Translations under genes and position numbers: made by a program
Source of the DNA: Ampelomyces quisqualis
Taxonomy: Eukaryota > Ascomycota > Dothideomycetes > Pleosporales > Phaeosphaeriaceae
Assembly: GCA_018398575.1 (NCBI GenBank)
Contig: JAGTXZ010000011.1
Location: 1,984,001 to 2,048,000, forward strand
Direction: 5' to 3'
DNA: 64,000 nucleotides
Shown here: positions 26,891-38,318 of the stretch, piece by piece
How the letters are laid out: the number at the start of each line of letters is the position of its first letter
Numbering within the stretch: position 1 is the first letter of the stretch
The notes under the pieces: generated by a model
What the model was told of the DNA's origin: nothing
Seen by the model: the letters and a program-made list of their open reading frames with translations, nothing else
The model's database searches: none

Positions 26891-27808
26891 AAAATTAAGA
26901 GTAGACTATATTCTAATAGACGCAGCCAGATAGTTAATTTTCTTAGTACTAGTTACCTTACTATTTGCCTTTATCTTAGACGTAAGATATAGCGCCTTAC
27001 GCTATATACACTCTTTTGCCTATTATAATATCTTTTTATTTTAAAAAAGATAACTAATTACCTCTACTAATAACTTCTTATTCTCTTTTACTTTCTTTTT
27101 AAACTTCTTACAAGTTTTGTCTAAAGATGCCTAGAATATCTTTACGTATACCTTTCTAAGGTAGGTGTATTTAGAGTACTTTAAATAAGATTCTAGTATA
27201 ATCTAATAATTAATACTCTGTGTAAAACAATAAGTATAGGTAGTTAGTATAATAAAATTTACGTTACAAATTTTAGTACTTTAGTAGATATAACGTTAGG
27301 TTAAAGATATAATTAGGTTACTCTTATAAATAAATATAAGGTAACGCTAGTTATAAGCTAAGTAGGGCTAGCGTTACGTGCGCTACTAGCCTAAGTAGCA
27401 TTATACTTTAAAATTACAGAGCTACTTAGACTTTACTCTAATTAGAACAAGCTTCTATAAACCTAGCGTTTATAGAAATATAATAATTATAAAACTATTA
27501 GGCTTTTATAAACCTTTTGCTTATATTAACTAACTACTAACGTAAACTCCTAGCCTCTATAAACCTATAGATTACAGAAACTATAGCTTAAGGACAACTT
27601 AATAGAAGAAGAGAATGGTATTATAGGTTTTATAATAGCTAAACACTATTACTTATATTTATTTAGTAATATAGAAGATAGTAATCTAGCCTTATAAACT
27701 TAAGGCTTCTACCTTAAGTACGTAACTACTTAATAGTAAGCGCTTATTAGTAAGCGCTTATTAATAAGCACTTATTAGTAAGTGCTTAGTAGTAAGTAGG
27801 TCTAGTTA
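26891..27808. repeat. Degenerate repeat DNA, not resolved
   Basis: RIP-mutated sequence between the Gypsy A chromodomain and a solo LTR. It may include the post-pol part of the same Gypsy A copy, but I could not align it convincingly with the corresponding region at 28933-29640. A short tandem repeat at 27734-27796 is listed separately. Confidence 0.4.
27734..27796. repeat. 14-bp tandem repeat with palindromic core
   Basis: Four and a half units of TAGTAAGCGCTTAT, with transitions in later units (TAATAAGCACTTAT, TAGTAAGTGCTTAG). Each unit contains the palindrome AAGCGCTT or a one-step derivative. The unit ends 8 bp before the target duplication of the adjacent solo LTR. Confidence 0.8.
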
Positions 27809-28090
27809 TGTAAAAGGTTTGTATAGCAGTAAAGTTACAAGATAACAATAGCAGTACAAGTAGAAGTAAGTTAATTTCTATTCTACTGCTTTAGTGCAGA
27901 ACTACTCTTTTATAGATACAACTAGACGCGTGTCTTTATAACTAGAATACACTAAGTCTGCGCTAGCGCAGCGCTGTTAAGACACTAGAGCAGCTATACG
28001 CGTTCTACGCGTAAAGATATAAGAGTAGCGTTATTGTAGCACAGGCGCAGCGCTGTATAGCTAACAGCTCTACGCTGTAATATTCTTACA
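27809..28090 (-). mobile_element. Solo LTR of Gypsy family B
   Basis: A 282-bp reverse-complement match to the Gypsy B LTRs. It starts TGTAAAAGG and ends ATTCTTACA on the plus strand. Perfect 5-bp duplications AGTTA flank it (27804-27808 and 28091-28095), showing an insertion followed by LTR-LTR recombination. Confidence 0.9.
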
Positions 28091-28119
28091 AGTTAATAAT
28101 AAGTAAATAAGACACCTAG

Positions 28120-28366
28120 TATATAAACTAAATAATAAACTCTTATAGCTTATTATATTTAACTTATATTATAGACGCTTAAGTTAGTAACTAGCTACTT
28201 AAGTATTATTACTCTTTTTAGAAAGCTCTAGCCTTTACTATCTTAGCAACAATACTTTTTATATCTAAAGTAACTCTATATCTATCTATAATAACTAACT
28301 TTAGCTGTACTTCTAGTCTATACTAGTATTCTTATTATTTACTACTAGACTAATAGTCTTAACATA
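28120..28366 (+). mobile_element. Truncated Gypsy A LTR in plus orientation
   Basis: This matches the reverse complement of the first half of the family A LTR at 28479-28932 and ends exactly at the LTR terminus (GTCTTAACA). It is joined directly to family A gag sequence of the opposite strand at 28367, so this is a rearrangement point, not an intact element. Confidence 0.75.
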
Positions 28367-28478
28367 GCGCTATTATTCTTTGTTTAGTTATATTTATTTC
28401 TAATATCTTTTATTTAGGTAAAAACCTTTATATCTCTATAGTAGATATAAGAAAAAAAGTATAACCTATCTTTAAGTA

Positions 28479-28932
28479 TGTTAAGACTATTAGTCTAGTA
28501 GCAAATTATAAGAATGCTAGTGTAGACTAGAAGTATAGCTAAGGTTAGTTTTTGTAGATAGGTATAGAGTTACTTTAGATAAAAAAGTATTGTTACTAAG
28601 ATAGTAAAGGCTAGAGCTTTCTAAAAAGAGTAACAATAGTAAAATAGCTAGTTACTAACTTAAGCGTCTGTAACATAAGTTAAATATAATAATCTATAAG
28701 AGTTTATTATAGTTTCTATATACTTAGTCTTTCTTGTAGTTCTTATTATTCTTAATCTTTCTAATAGACTCTTATAGTTTCTTATTATAAGAAACAGTAA
28801 GACTAAATAAGACTAATAAGAAGGTTACGTAACATACTTAGCGTGCTATATCCCTGCACTAAGTTTAAGTCTTATAACTTGTTTTCTTGTTTATTTATAA
28901 TATTTTGTGTTCTCTATTAAAGGTTTATAACA
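28479..28932 (-). repeat. Gypsy A 3' LTR
   Basis: 454 bp, plus-strand ends TGTTAAGACTA...TTTATAACA. Aligns with 34503-34957 and 35566-36020 with mainly transition differences. Confidence 0.9.
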
Positions 28933-28999
28933 CTATCTTTCTCTTTTACTCTTCTATTCTTATAAGTTCTTAGGCTATGCACTACTATTATCTTTAAGG

Positions 29000-29489
29000 T
29001 AATTGTATTAACAACAAAGAATTATTTACTATAGTAGCCTACGCCTAATATTCTTAGAAAGGCTTACCTTATAAGCTGTTGTTATTAAGCAAAGAGTGTA
29101 GAAACTATAAGTCTATAAGTGTAAAAAAGTGTGTTCTAAAAGACATTCTACTACTAGATTTTTTAAAGCTAGACTAACAAATAAAAGAGTTAAAATAGTA
29201 AAAGAAGTTAGAAAAAGCTATGTTAGTAATAAATAAGATAGAGGTAGAGTTAGTAGTACTCTAGATGCGTGCGCGTTAGAGCAAATTACAGCGTATATAA
29301 AAGCAAAAGCTAGCTCTTTATTCTAAAAAGTAGCGTATTTTTAACACTAGTCTGCTAATTCTAAAGGAGTTAAACGCTCTAGAATTATTAAACTAAACTA
29401 TAGATTAATTATTAATTCTAGAAGAGTCTAGTTCTTATTCTGCTCTATAGCATAATAATAGTGCGTTAGAAGTAGTTAGCAATTTGTAA
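29000..29489 (+). pseudogene. Antisense coiled-coil ORF remnant inside Gypsy A
   Basis: On the strand opposite to gag-pol, one frame stays coherent for about 160 codons apart from TAA/TAG stops that replace Gln. It contains a Cys-bearing N-terminal part, then a long heptad-like helix rich in Leu, Lys and Glu (KLEKAMLVINKIEVELVVL), and ends in a Glu/Ser tail with a stop at 29487. The layout (Cys residues, coiled coil, acidic tail) recalls small cysteine-cluster proteins that are common in repeats of filamentous fungi; that comparison is from memory. It sits between the chromodomain and the 3' LTR. It may be an accessory gene carried by the element or a host gene captured by it. Confidence 0.4.
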
Positions 29490-32400
29490 AGTTTGTCTCT
29501 AGCTTTTATATATTTTCTAAGTTATAGTATCTTAACTATTTAACTAGGTATTCTTATTAATAGTTATTGTCTTAGTGTGCTATTATTTCTTTAACTTTAA
29601 ATTTGTTTTCTTCTTTAAGTTTATAGCAAAAGGTTTGCTGTAATTGCATTTCTAAGTTAGCTAGTTCTAGTAGGCTTATATAGAATCTAAAGTAGATCTT
29701 TATATCTAGCAGAAGCTTAAGTGTATATATAACTAGTCTGTTTTTTTTTAAAATAAAAAATAGTCTAACTTTAACATAGTTAAGTCCTTTACTTAGTTAT
29801 TTTATGCGTAGATTTTTAGTGTAAAGATACATCTTATCTCTCTCTTTTAGCTAAAGTGCTGTTTTTTGTTTTTTATTAATATATAAGATACTTTATGTCT
29901 AAGCGTATTATATTTGTTCTTTAATTTTAGTATAGGTTTTCTTTATTTCTTCTACTGTCTATATAGTAGCTTTAGCCTTAGAGCTAGGCAATATTCTTAT
30001 AAAAAGATTTAGATATTATCTATAGTTTGCAAAGTATAGTATCTTACTTATAGCTTTAGATAATTTGTTATTGTAGGCTAACTATGCTATTAGTAGTAGC
30101 AAAACCTAATTTGTCTGTTATAGGTTACTATATATTTTAAGATATATCTTTATAGTTCTATTTATCCTTTCTATTTAGCTATTTATTTAGAAATAATAAG
30201 CTATTAATACCTTTTATTACGTTTTAATTTCTACTATTAAGAAGTCTAATAATTTAACGTAAAGAGTTTATTGCGTTAATAGTCTATATATTTCTTAATG
30301 TAAGTGCTTACTTTATTTTTTATGTTCTTAAACTAGTAATTCTGTTAAATTAGTTCTATAGTTTACTTACTCTAGGATAACTATGTACTGTATTATTATA
30401 GTGTTATTATATAATTAATTTCTATAATTCTTCTAAAATATTAATTCTAATTTTTATTGTTAGGTTGTTAATATATCTTACTAGTCCTAGAAATCTATTA
30501 TTTGTCTTTTAAAGATGCTTAAGCTGTTAATAGTTTTAGTTCTAGTAATATCTAATCTTTAGCTAAAAGCGTCTACTCTACTATTATTCTTTCTAAGTGT
30601 AAAGACAATTTTAAATTTATATTGCTCTAACATCTTTAACTATTATACTTGTCTTTAATTAAGTACTTTAGTAGTAGTAAAAGTTATTAAGTTTTTATAG
30701 TCTAAGTATATTATAAGATTAAAGTAACTTTCTATATAGATTCTTTAATATTTAAGTGCTACTATAATTATAAGTAGTTCTTTATTATGTACGTTAAAAT
30801 TTTCTTCTAGTAGTGTAAATTTTTGTAAGTAGTAGGCTATTAGATACTATTTTTTATCTTATTCTTGTTTCATATATATTCTAATTGCTAAATCTAATAC
30901 GTTAGTTTTAAATCTAAGTAGCTCTCTACTTCTAAATACAATAAGAATAGGTAGTGCTATATAAGCGTCTTTAAGCGTTTTAAATACGTAGCTTTACTCT
31001 TTTATCTATTTCTAAGGTATATTTTTTTGTGTAAGTTTAGTAAGTAGCGTAGCAATTAGTAAAAAGTTCTAAATAAACTATTAATTAAAGTTAACAAAGC
31101 CTAAGAAGAATTAGATGTCCTTTACTATAGTAGGCGTTAGCTAATCTCTAATAACTTTAATCTTGTCCTTACTTATTTATACTCTATTCTTCCTAACTAT
31201 ATATCCTAGAAATTCTACTTCTTTCTAATGCTATTTATATTTATTAGAGTCTATTGCTAAAAAGAACTTTTTTAGTAGTATAAGAATTGTATAAACATGT
31301 CTTTTATATTCCTTCTTATTTTCTAACTAAATAAGAATATTATTAAAGTATGTAATAACAAATATGTTAAGGTATTTTTAAAGCACGTTATTAATAAGTG
31401 CTTAACATGTTGCTAAAGCGTTAGTAAGACTAAATAGTATTACTAAGTACTTATAGTAGCTGTAGCGTGTTCTAAACGCTATCTTTTATTTTTTACCTTT
31501 CTTTATAGGTATAAAGTTGTACGCGCCTTTTAGATCTAGTGCTGTAAAGATTTTTGTATAGGCTAGTTAATTTTATAGTTCTAAAATATTAAGTAGTAGG
31601 TATTAATTCTTAACTATAATATTATTAAGTTTCTAAAAGTTAATACATAGTTATAGTTTACTATTCTTCTTTAGTATAAACATAATTAAGTATCTAGCTA
31701 GTAATTTTAATACTTAGATAAAACCTTTCTTTAGGTTTACTTGAATATATTCTTAGAATACTTCTAGCTCTTTTTCTAATAATCTGTACATAAGTCTAAA
31801 GGTTAGCCTTTTCTCTTCTTCTAAAATAATCTTATAGTCTTACTCCTAATGCTTAAGCAGTGCTTCTAAACCTATTTCTTCTAAGAATAGTTTTTTAAAC
31901 TTTTTGTATTCCTTAGGTATATTAGAAGTTATACGTTTCTCTAAAACTTATAATATATTAGTATTTTTTCCTTAATTATTTAAGTTAACTAGTTATGTCT
32001 TTAACTGCGTTTTAGTTAAAGTAATATTATTAATTGTCTTTTTATTTACTATTAAACGCTATAAATACGCAGGGTTAGAATCTATTATATTGTTATAATT
32101 CTCTAGAGAGATAGATTTCTTTTTCTAGTCTATTTGTAAGCTATTTTCTCTAAACTATAGAAGTCCTAATATAATATTGTAGGTAGCTAATCTAAAGACG
32201 TCTAGGTATAGTTCCTATTTAGTTCCTTAGATATTAAGTTCTGTAATAGTCTTATATCTAATAAGTAACTCTTTAAGTATTTACTTTTTATTTGTAATAT
32301 AAAGTTTATATAATTGTTATTTCTAGTAAAGTTAGAGCCTAGCTCTTAATAAAGTATTGCGTAAAATATAGTTTACTTATAATTCTAAATCTAGAAGTGC

Positions 32401-34502
32401 CTTTATTCTTTTTCTGTTAACTTTTACTATAAGTTTTATAAGCTTAGCTAAGTTAATTGCGTTATAGCTCTAGGTTTCTTTTTAGAGTCTAGAGTTAACT
32501 CTAAAAAAGACTTATTCTTTTTATATTTATTAGCTTTTTTATTATTATAGTACTTCTTATACTCTAGTTATAGGCAGAACTGCTAGATATAGTTTATATA
32601 GCTGCTATTAACAAGTATTCTGTTAGATATACTTTCTTCTTCTAATACGTTAAAAAACTTCTTATACTTTATTTGTTGTATAGGTAATTTGCGTAAGTAT
32701 TTTTAGAGTAATTGTACTATTAGTACTTATAAAAGTTCTTTTACTAAAGAAAGTATTAGTTAACTTTACTACTATAATATATTAGGCAGTAGTTACTATT
32801 GTACGCTGTCTATAATAGAAGTCTATGTTTTAAATTATAAGGATCCTGTAGGTATCTATTTGTAAGCAGGATTTAATGCAATTTGTTTACCTTTCTATCT
32901 TAGTATTTTATAAGTATAGAGTTTAGTACTAATACTTACCTATTGTTAGTATAGTATATCTACTTTATATATAAGTTACAGCACGTCTTATATAGTTTAT
33001 CTGCGTTTATCTCTTAATATAGTCTTCTAACTATTATATTCTAGCGCACTTATTTAGGGCTAGCTAGTAGTAAGTATATATCTAGCTTGTCTAGTGTAAG
33101 CTCTTAGTCTTCTTAGGTGTTATAGACTCTTATAGTCTCTTGTAGATTCTTTATTCTATAGACTCTATTTCCTAAGTGTAGTAATTATTTCCTTTCTATA
33201 ACTCTATCTATATTTAGAAAGTACTTGTTTATCTAAAGGGTATAATATACTTATAAAGATTAGTAATATTATTTTATATGTTTCTAGTTAACTTTATTAG
33301 TTTAGTTATACTAGTTGTAAATGTTTTGTTATATTTATAGTAAGAGTTATTCTATTTATTAAAATTATTTAATGTTATAGTTGTGTTTCTAGTTATAGAA
33401 TAACACAGCGTTAGTTAAGACCTAGTTATTAGATAATATAGTAGAGGTGTTTTCTATCTATTCTACTATTAGTAGTCTATTTGTTATTTAGATAATAGGT
33501 TAATTATTAATTATAATTTACTCTTTAACGTTTTTTTCTAAAGCGTTAGTTAACACATCAAGCTAGCGTATAACTTTGTTCTTAGAGTAATAGTCTTACG
33601 CATAATATCTAACTTTATTATAGTTATAATAAGTAATCTTATTCTTCTTAGGCTTATCTTCTTGTAGTTGTTTTCTTAAGTAACTTTTTTATTCTAGGCC
33701 TTTATTAAGGTTGTCTAAGTGCATAGCTTTAGGTCTATACCCTAAGTATACTTCTAGTAGGCGTAGTTAGTAAGTTTCTTATTTTAAGTAGTAGCGCTAT
33801 TTTCTTTTGTTTAGTTATATTTGTCTCTAATATCTTTTATTTAAGTAAAATCCTTTATATTCTTATAGTAGACGCAAGGAGTATAACTTATCTTTAAGTG
33901 CTAATTTATAAAGTTTGTTATCTAGGTAAATAACTTTATTCTAAAGCTCTTTAAGAGTAGTAATATATATTTAACTGCGCATAAGTTTAGCTTATACAGT
34001 AGCCTTAAGGCCTTATTTATATATACGTATTAGCATAGTATTATCTTACTAGATTTGTTTAGTATATTATTAAAAAACATTTAATAGTTAGTAGCTAATT
34101 AGGTTTGTTTTAAACTTTAGATTTTTTGTTCTGTAATTACAGATTTCTTAAGAGGTAAAAAGATCTGTTATAGGCGTATCTTAAACGTTTACTAGTCTTC
34201 TATAAGATTAGTGTTATTTACGTTTGTAATATTATTGTCTATATACTTCTAAATAATTAGAAGTACCTATTTCTTAGTGTTGCCTTTTATATAAGTTGTA
34301 GTAAAAATAACTTTATTATTATTCTTAATCTTATCTTCTTTTACGTAGAAGTGCCTATTAAAATAGAGAATCTAGGTCTTAAGTTTGTTGCAGTTTCTAT
34401 AGTAGAGATTAAATTTATTAACCTTAAGTTTATGTTATTCTACTTAGAAATACTTAGGTATATCTATTGCAATATTGCTGCTTATTATAAGAGTATTTAA
34501 AG

Positions 34503-34957
34503 TGTTAAGACTATTAGTCTAGTAGCAAACAATAAGAATGCTAGTATAGACTAGAAGTATAGCTAAAGTTAGTTTTAGTAAATAAGTGCAGAGTTGCTTT
34601 AGATATAGAAGGTATTGTTACTAAGATAGTAAAGGCTAGAGCTTTCTAAAAAGAGTAATAATAGTTAAATAGCTAGTTACTAACTTAAGTGTCTGTAACA
34701 TAAGTTAAACATAATAATCTATAAGAGTTTATTATAGTTTCTATATACTTTCTCTTTCTTACAGTTCTTATTATTCTTAATCTTTCTAATAGACTCTTAT
34801 AGTTTCTTATTGTAAGAAATAGTAAGACTAAATAAGACTAATAAGAAGGTTACGTAACATACTTAGCGTGCTATGTCCCTGCACTAGGTTTAAGTCTTGC
34901 AACCTATTCTCTTATTTATTTATAACGTTTTGTATTTTCTGTTAGAGGTTTGTAACA
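34503..34957 (-). repeat. Gypsy A 5' LTR
   Basis: 455 bp, plus-strand ends TGTTAAGACTA...GTTTGTAACA, followed by the AAGTA target duplication. Confidence 0.9.
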
Positions 34958-35565
34958 AAGTACTAATTTATAGAGTTTATTATCTAAGTAAATAGCTTTA
35001 TTCTATAGTTCTTTAAGAGTAGTAATATATTTTCTGTTACGCATAATTTTAGCTTATATAGTAGCCTTAAGGCCTTATTTATATATACGTATTAGAGTAG
35101 TATTATTCTACTAGATTTGTTTAGCGTATTATTAGAAAATATTAGTATAGTTAGTAGCTAATTAAGTTTGTTTTAGACTTTAGATTTCTTGTTTTATAAT
35201 TATAGATTTCTTAAGAGGTAAGAAGATCTATTGCAAGCATATCTTAAAAGCTTACTAGTCTTCTATAAGGCTAGTATTATTTATATCTATTATATTATTA
35301 TCTATATACTTCTAGAGAATTAGAAGTATCTATTTCTTAGCGTTGCCTTTTATATAAGTTATAGTAAGAATAACTTTATTATTATTCTTAATCTTATCTC
35401 CTTCTATATAGAAGTGCCTATAAAACTAGAGGTTTTAGATCTTAAGTTTGTTATAGTCTCTATAGTAAAGATTAGGTTTATTAACCTTAAGTCTAGGTTA
35501 TTCTACTTAGAAATACTTAGGTATATCTATTGTAATATTACTGCTTATTATAAGAGTATTTAAAG

Positions 35566-36020
35566 TGTTAAGACTATTAGTCTAGAAATAAATAGTAAGA
35601 ATACTAGTGTAAACTAAGAGTAAAGCTAAGGTTAGTTTTTGTAAATAGGTATAGAGTTGCTTTAGATATAGAGGGTATTATTACTAAGATAGTAAAGGCT
35701 AGAGCTTTCTAAAAAGAGTAATAATAGTTAAATAGCTAGTTACTAACTTAAGCGTCTATAATATAAGTTAAATATAATACTCTATAAGAGCTTATTATAG
35801 TTTTAATATACTTAGACTTTCTAATAGTTCTTATTATTTCTAATTATTATTGCAAATTCTTATAGTTTCTTGGTAAAAGAAATAGTAAGACTAAATAAGA
35901 CTAATAAGAAGGTTACGTAATATACTTAGCGCGCTATATCTCTGTACTAGGTCTAAGTCTTATAACCTATTCTTTTGTTTATTTACAACTCTCTATATTT
36001 CTTATTTAAGGTTTATAACA
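35566..36020 (-). repeat. 5' LTR of the older Gypsy A copy
   Basis: 455 bp, preceded by the same GAGTATTTAAAG leader as the younger element. It is more diverged from the other two LTRs than they are from each other, in line with greater age. Confidence 0.85.
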
Positions 36021-38036
36021 CTTATACAACACTTATATTTAGATTCTAACTCTTTTTCAAAAGATTATTATAAATATAATTAGATTATAGTTATTATTAG
36101 TTATTTTTAAAGTAAGCTATTTTTATCTCTTATTATAAGACTATTAATACTTAATAGAAACCTTACTTATTTATCTAATAGATATACATACTACTTTAGC
36201 TATACGCCTAAAAGTATAGTATCTAATTATAGTCTTTAGTTTATATTCTAATCCTAGTATAAATTCTACTTAATTCTAGGCGTAAAACTTAAGCTTTCTA
36301 CTACCTACTATAAACAGATAGATAGATAGATAGAGATTATAGATTAGTATATTAATTAACAATTAAGGTTCTTTATATTTTATTATTACAATATCTAGCG
36401 TAATCTTTTACCTATAATAAATTAAGCTTAGGCTATAATACTATACTCTGCTATTAGTATAGCTTTATATTAGCTTCTATTTAGCTCTAAACTCTAATAA
36501 AGCTAGAACTAGGTATGTTTAATATTAAACTAAAAGAATATTAATATTAAGAACGTTTTAAACTTAGTTACCTATATATATAAAGCCTAGTATACTACTA
36601 AGAATAATATAAAAAGAGTATAGTAATATATAGTTTTAGAAGTAAATAGTTACTAATAACTAGTTAATTCGTTAGTAAGTAATATAGTTTACGTGTTAAA
36701 CTAAAACCTTTCTATTACCTACCTAAGTTATTAACTTACTAAACTATAGAAAGGCCTTTTTAAAGTTCTAGAATAGGTTAGTTATTTATTATAACTAAAG
36801 CTACCTAAAGGCTTTAAGATCTATAACGTATTTACTCTAGATATACTCTAGAAGAAATCTAATAATCTTTTCTCTAGCTAGAAAAGTCTAAAGCTATCTA
36901 GTATTCTAATTTAAGAGGTAGAGAAATAAAAGGTTAAAGAAATTCTTACTAGTAAGCTATACTGCTCTATACTAAAGTATTACGTAGAGTAAGTAAACTA
37001 TAACTCTAATTCTACTTAGTATAATATATTAAATTTTATAGAAGCTCTATACCTATTGCAAGCGTTTTATAAATACTATCTAAAATAGCTAGAACTACTA
37101 TAAGTATTAGATAAATAGATTATTATATAGAAAAAAGAAGTTAAAGATCTTAGATTACTTTAAGATAATTACATTATATAGAAGAATTAAACTTAGTATT
37201 AGAACTACTATATTAGTAGTAATATTTATTAATAATAGTAGCCTTACTATTCTATTAGATCTAATAGTAGACTATTATTACTACTAGTAGAATACTTATA
37301 ACTATCTAACTTTTCTAGTATAGATACTAATATACTACCTAGTTACTATTTGTTTTAGCCTTACTATTTATAAGTACTACTTCTCTTATTACTACTACTC
37401 TATTTACTTCTAGCTATAGCTAACTCTATAAGAGTATCTACTAGCTAAGTAACTATTTTAGTTAACCTAGCTTTACTTCTTCTTAATAACCTAACCTTCT
37501 TAGCTACCTTTTCTCTCTAGTAATAAGTACTAACTAGTAAGTTAGTAGTATTTAAGCTAGCTACTTATAAAAAGCCTGCTTATATAGTAGTAGCTAACTA
37601 AAATACTACTTACTATATATTAGCGTTTTCTTTTATAATTACCTTATTACTCTTATTACTACCTAAAGTAGTAAATCTATAATTAAGAGCCTTAGTAAAA
37701 CTATTATACTTCTAGCCTATATATTAGAGTACTAGGTAATACTTTCTATTTAAGAGCGTATAATAAGTATACTTTTTAGAAATATCTAAAAAGAACTTAA
37801 ACTTAATCTTAAAATACCTTTAGGTAAAAGCTCTTATACTTTATATATAAATAGCTCTTATACTCTATATATAAATAGCTCTATAGACTTAAAAATAAGC
37901 TTTAAAAAAAATAGAAGTAGGTATTATATAAATCTATAAAATAGTAAGCTAATTATTAAAATAGAAAAGAATTTACATAGCTTTATATACATAGACGTAG
38001 GAGTAAAAGTATAAAAAAAAGGTATATCTAAAGGCT
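36021..38036. repeat. Degenerate repeat DNA, not resolved
   Basis: RIP-mutated sequence. It includes a short (GATA)n tract near 36305-36330 and a plus-strand stop-broken frame over about 36680-37160 that I could not match. Two near-identical segments of about 21 bp stand side by side near 37845-37885 (CTTATACTYTATATATAAATAG). Confidence 0.45.
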
Positions 38037-38318
38037 TATAAGAATACTATAGCGTAGAGCTATTAGTTACGCAGTAATACGCCTACGCTACTATAGCACT
38101 ACTCTAGCTGTTACACGCGTAGAATGCGTATAGCTACTCTAGCGTCTTAATAGCACTTTACTAGCGTAGATCTAGTATATTCTAGTTATAAAGATACGCG
38201 TCTAGTTATAGCTACAAAAGAGTAGTTCTATACTAAAGTTATAGAACAGAAATAAACTTACTTCTATCTACACTACTATTATAATCTTATAACTTTACTA
38301 CTATATAAACCTCTTATA
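38037..38318 (+). mobile_element. Solo LTR of Gypsy family B
   Basis: A 282-bp match to 15278-15559, ends TATAAGAATAC...CCTCTTATA, flanked by the perfect duplication AGGCT (38032-38036 and 38319-38323). More mutated than the LTRs of the full element: the GC-rich core has lost several CpG sites. Confidence 0.9.

Larger units (their letters stand above)
28479..34957 (-). mobile_element. Full-length Gypsy family A (chromodomain type), RIP-dead
   Basis: A 6,479-bp minus-strand element with 454/455-bp LTRs (28479-28932 and 34503-34957) and a perfect target duplication AAGTA (28474-28478, 34958-34962). Next to the 3' LTR is a minus-strand polypurine tract (28933-28952). Reading down the minus strand: gag (about 34000-33000), protease, reverse transcriptase (about 31880-30990), RNase H (about 30800-30640), integrase and chromodomain (about 30300-29650). 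The integrase seems shortened near 30295 compared with 25560-26200. It inserted into gag of another family A copy. A separate frame lies antisense between the chromodomain and the 3' LTR. Confidence 0.9.
28367..36020 (-). mobile_element. Older Gypsy A copy (gag and 5' LTR), split by a younger copy
   Basis: The gag-region pieces 28367-28478 and 34963-35565 join perfectly when 28479-34962 is removed, and match 33785-34500 of the younger element. The 5' LTR is 35566-36020 (455 bp). The element is minus strand and truncated at 28367, so pol is missing. Confidence 0.85.
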
